Shown here piece after piece: positions 4,245-6,238 of a stretch of DNA of 6,238 nt (position 1 is the stretch's first letter; each line of letters starts with the position of its first letter). The notes beneath the pieces are model-generated. The model searched no databases, was not told the DNA's origin, and saw only the letters and a list, made by a program, of their open reading frames with translations. A program made the translations under genes and the position numbers. The DNA is from an uncultured Bacilli bacterium (GTDB taxonomy: Bacteria > Bacillota_I > Bacilli_A > RF39 > UBA660), in the NCBI GenBank assembly GCA_947631895.1, contig CANRMU010000057.1:1-6238 (forward strand). Reading direction: 5' to 3'.

Positions 4245-6238
4245 GTGGAATTAACAATTGATAAATTAATAGAGAAAGTTATTAATCATATTCCAGATAA
4301 AGATATTAAAAAAATAAAAGATGCTTATTTATATGCTTTAGAACATCCTAAAAATAAGAAAAGATTAAATGGTGATGATTATATTCTTCATCCTTTAAAT
4401 GTTGCTTATATTTTAAGTGATTTAAATTATGATACAGATTCTATTTGTGCAGCTCTTTTACATGAAACAGTTAATCATGGAGGGGCTTCATTAGAAGAAA
4501 TAAAAAGTCTTTTTGGTGATGATGTATCTATGCTTGTTGATTCAATATCTAAAATGAATAAATTAGAACTATCAGATGATTCTAATGCGGCAAGTATGAA
4601 TTTAAGAAAAGTTTTAGTAGGGCTTGCTAAAGATGTTAGAGTTTTATTTATTAAAATAGCAGATCGAATTCATAATTTAAGAACAGGGGATGTTTTAGAA
4701 AAAGAAGCATTAAGAAGAAAAGTAGAAGAAACGATGACAGTTTTAATTCCGATTGCCCATCGTTTAGGTATTAATGCTTGGAAAAGTGAAATGGAAGATT
4801 GGTGTTTAAAATATAGTAAACCAGATGTTTATGAAGATATTGAAGAAAAACTAGCTTTATCAAGAAGAGAATTAGAAGATAATCTTTTAGAAATGCAAAG
4901 TGAAATTAGTGAAATGTTAATTGAACATAATATTCCTTTTCATATTAAAAGTAGAGTAAAAAGTGTCTATAGTATTTATAATAAATTAAATCATGGAAAA
5001 AAATGGAATCAAATTTATGATATTTTAGCTTTAAGAATAATAGTTGAAAAAGTAAGTGATTGTTATTTGGCAATTGGTTTAATTCATGCGAAATATAGAC
5101 CTATTCCAGGAAGATTTAAAGATTATATTGCCATGCCTAAAGAAAATATGTATCAATCCCTACATACCGGAATATTTGGTAATGATAATCATCGTTATGA
5201 AGTTCAAATTAGAACCGAAGAAATGGATTTAATTGCTGAAAAAGGTATTGCTTCACATTGGTCTTATAAAGAAGGTGGAGCAAGAAAGACTAAAAGCTTA
5301 ATGGAACAAAAATTAGAATTATTTAGAAATTTAATTGAAACAAGTGAAAATATTACTAGTGAAGACTTTAATGACCAAGTTCAAAATGACTTTTTAAATG
5401 ATTGTATTTATGTATTTACACCTAAAGGAGATGTTGTAGAACTTCCTGTTAATTCAACCCCAATTGATTTTGCATATCGGATTCATTCTGGAGTTGGTGA
5501 CACCACGATTGGAGCAATTGTAAATGATTCAATCGTTCCTCTTGATTATGAACTACAAAATAACGATATAATAGAAATTAAAACTAATCCTAATTCAACT
5601 CCTAATAAAGAATGGTTAAATTTTGTTAAAACTTCTCATGCTAAAAATCGAATTAAATCATATTTTAGTAAACAAGAAAAAGATGAAATAACTAATAAAG
5701 GAAAAACTTTATTAAATAATGAATTAAGAAAAAGAAAGTTAGCTTTTGATGAAATATTAAGTAACGATAATATTAAAAAATTATGTAAAGAATTACATTT
5801 TAATGATATTAATGAAGTATATTTTGCAATTGGTTCATTAAGATATACAGCAGCTTATATAATTGATGTTATATCATCAGATAAAAAAAGTGCGGCTGAT
5901 GCTTTAATGGCTAAGATGATGAAAGTAACGCCTAAAATGAATAAAGCTAAAAATGAAGTTTTAGTTTCGGGGGCAACAGATATTTTAGTTAATTTTGCTA
6001 ATTGTTGTAAACCAGTTTTTGGTGATGAAATAGTTGGTTTTATAACCAAAGGAGAAGGTGTTAAAATTCATCGCAAAGATTGTGAAAATATCAAAGATAA
6101 CAAAGAAAGATTAATAAGTGTATCTTGGAATAAAGATATTGATAATTTTTATGAAACAAGTATTATTATTGAAACAACAACAAGTAAAAATAATTTATTA
6201 GATATTATTAGTAAAGCAACAACTAAAAATGTTAATGT
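4245..6238 (+). CDS. rel: RelA/SpoT-family (p)ppGpp synthetase with degraded HD hydrolase site (3' end missing)
   Basis: Rel makes the stringent-response alarmone (p)ppGpp from GTP/GDP and ATP at stalled ribosomes; Gram-positive Rel normally also hydrolyses it. The frame is open for 664 codons to the edge; Rel proteins run to about 730-740, so roughly 70 residues are missing. Domains in order: HD hydrolase (about 20-185), synthetase (about 230-345), TGS (about 387-448, with Y-R-I-H-S at 411-415), a helical linker, the zinc-finger/RIS region (Cys587, Cys588, His609, Cys613), and the start of the C-terminal ACT domain. The synthetase is intact: R-F-K-D-Y (290-294), Y-Q-S-L-H-T (303-308), E-V-Q-I-R-T (319-324, catalytic Glu319), H-W (338-339). 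The HD site keeps His49, His73 and Asp140 but has Glu74 instead of Asp, and Asn77-His78 instead of the catalytic Glu-Asp. Hydrolase activity is therefore probably lost or weak. It is the third gene of the comN operon. Confidence 0.93.
   Translation, partial: MELTIDKLIEKVINHIPDKDIKKIKDAYLYALEHPKNKKRLNGDDYILHPLNVAYILSDLNYDTDSICAALLHETVNHGGASLEEIKSLFGDDVSMLVDSISKMNKLELSDDSNAASMNLRKVLVGLAKDVRVLFIKIADRIHNLRTGDVLEKEALRRKVEETMTVLIPIAHRLGINAWKSEMEDWCLKYSKPDVYEDIEEKLALSRRELEDNLLEMQSEISEMLIEHNIPFHIKSRVKSVYSIYNKLNHGKKWNQIYDILALRIIVEKVSDCYLAIGLIHAKYRPIPGRFKDYIAMPKENMYQSLHTGIFGNDNHRYEVQIRTEEMDLIAEKGIASHWSYKEGGARKTKSLMEQKLELFRNLIETSENITSEDFNDQVQNDFLNDCIYVFTPKGDVVELPVNSTPIDFAYRIHSGVGDTTIGAIVNDSIVPLDYELQNNDIIEIKTNPNSTPNKEWLNFVKTSHAKNRIKSYFSKQEKDEITNKGKTLLNNELRKRKLAFDEILSNDNIKKLCKELHFNDINEVYFAIGSLRYTAAYIIDVISSDKKSAADALMAKMMKVTPKMNKAKNEVLVSGATDILVNFANCCKPVFGDEIVGFITKGEGVKIHRKDCENIKDNKERLISVSWNKDIDNFYETSIIIETTTSKNNLLDIISKATTKNVN

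Noticed and set aside
4237..4245. TGA of the MBL gene read as Trp, extending it to TAG at 4243-4245
   Set aside because: It would need recoding, which the exclusive use of TGG for Trp in the window contradicts.
5855..6049. 64-codon open frame on the minus strand
   Set aside because: It lies wholly inside the well-supported rel frame, over the helical and zinc-finger region. It matches nothing I recognise, and is an antisense shadow.

Overview
This AT-rich window (roughly a quarter G+C by eye) reads as the core chromosome of a Bacillota member, most likely class Bacilli. The evidence is a DivIB/FtsQ-type division protein, a SpoVB-like flippase, a ComN-like regulator (a Bacilli-type family) and a long Rel-type alarmone enzyme, all in strongly A/T-biased codons. 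Thirteen tryptophans across the called proteins are all TGG, and no TGA occurs inside a reading frame, so the standard bacterial code fits. A small-genome Mollicutes-like gut lineage such as RF39 is my guess; the sequence does not prove it.

Layout. Positions 1-162 hold at most the last codons of an upstream gene, then AT-rich DNA with a candidate promoter. Next come three plus-strand genes: ftsQ/divIB (163-867), queH (881-1492) and a single-pass membrane protein of unknown function (1533-2027). The last one meets a minus-strand SpoVB/MurJ-family flippase gene (2024-3316) tail to tail, and the two stop codons share one TTAA. A 64-bp divergent region with a strong extended -10 promoter then drives a tightly packed plus-strand operon: a comN-like gene (3381-3632), an UlaG/UPF0173-type metallo-beta-lactamase-fold hydrolase (3613-4239) and rel (4245 to beyond the right edge, 664 codons visible).

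How the genes relate. The order spoVB - comN - (insert) - rel is a reduced version of the Bacillus subtilis neighbourhood spoVB - comN - secDF - recJ - apt - relA, which supports the calls by synteny. Here the secDF/recJ/apt block is absent and an MBL-fold hydrolase sits in its place. ftsQ has left its usual cell-wall/division cluster and is paired with queuosine synthesis.

The most notable observation is in Rel. Its (p)ppGpp synthetase domain looks fully intact, with the RFKD signature typical of bifunctional enzymes. Its HD hydrolase site is degraded: the His-Asp pair has become His-Glu, and the following catalytic Glu-Asp pair has become Asn-His. This suggests a synthetase-dominant Rel in a Gram-positive background, and raises the question of what removes the alarmone. 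No phage, transposon, CRISPR, tRNA or rRNA feature was seen.
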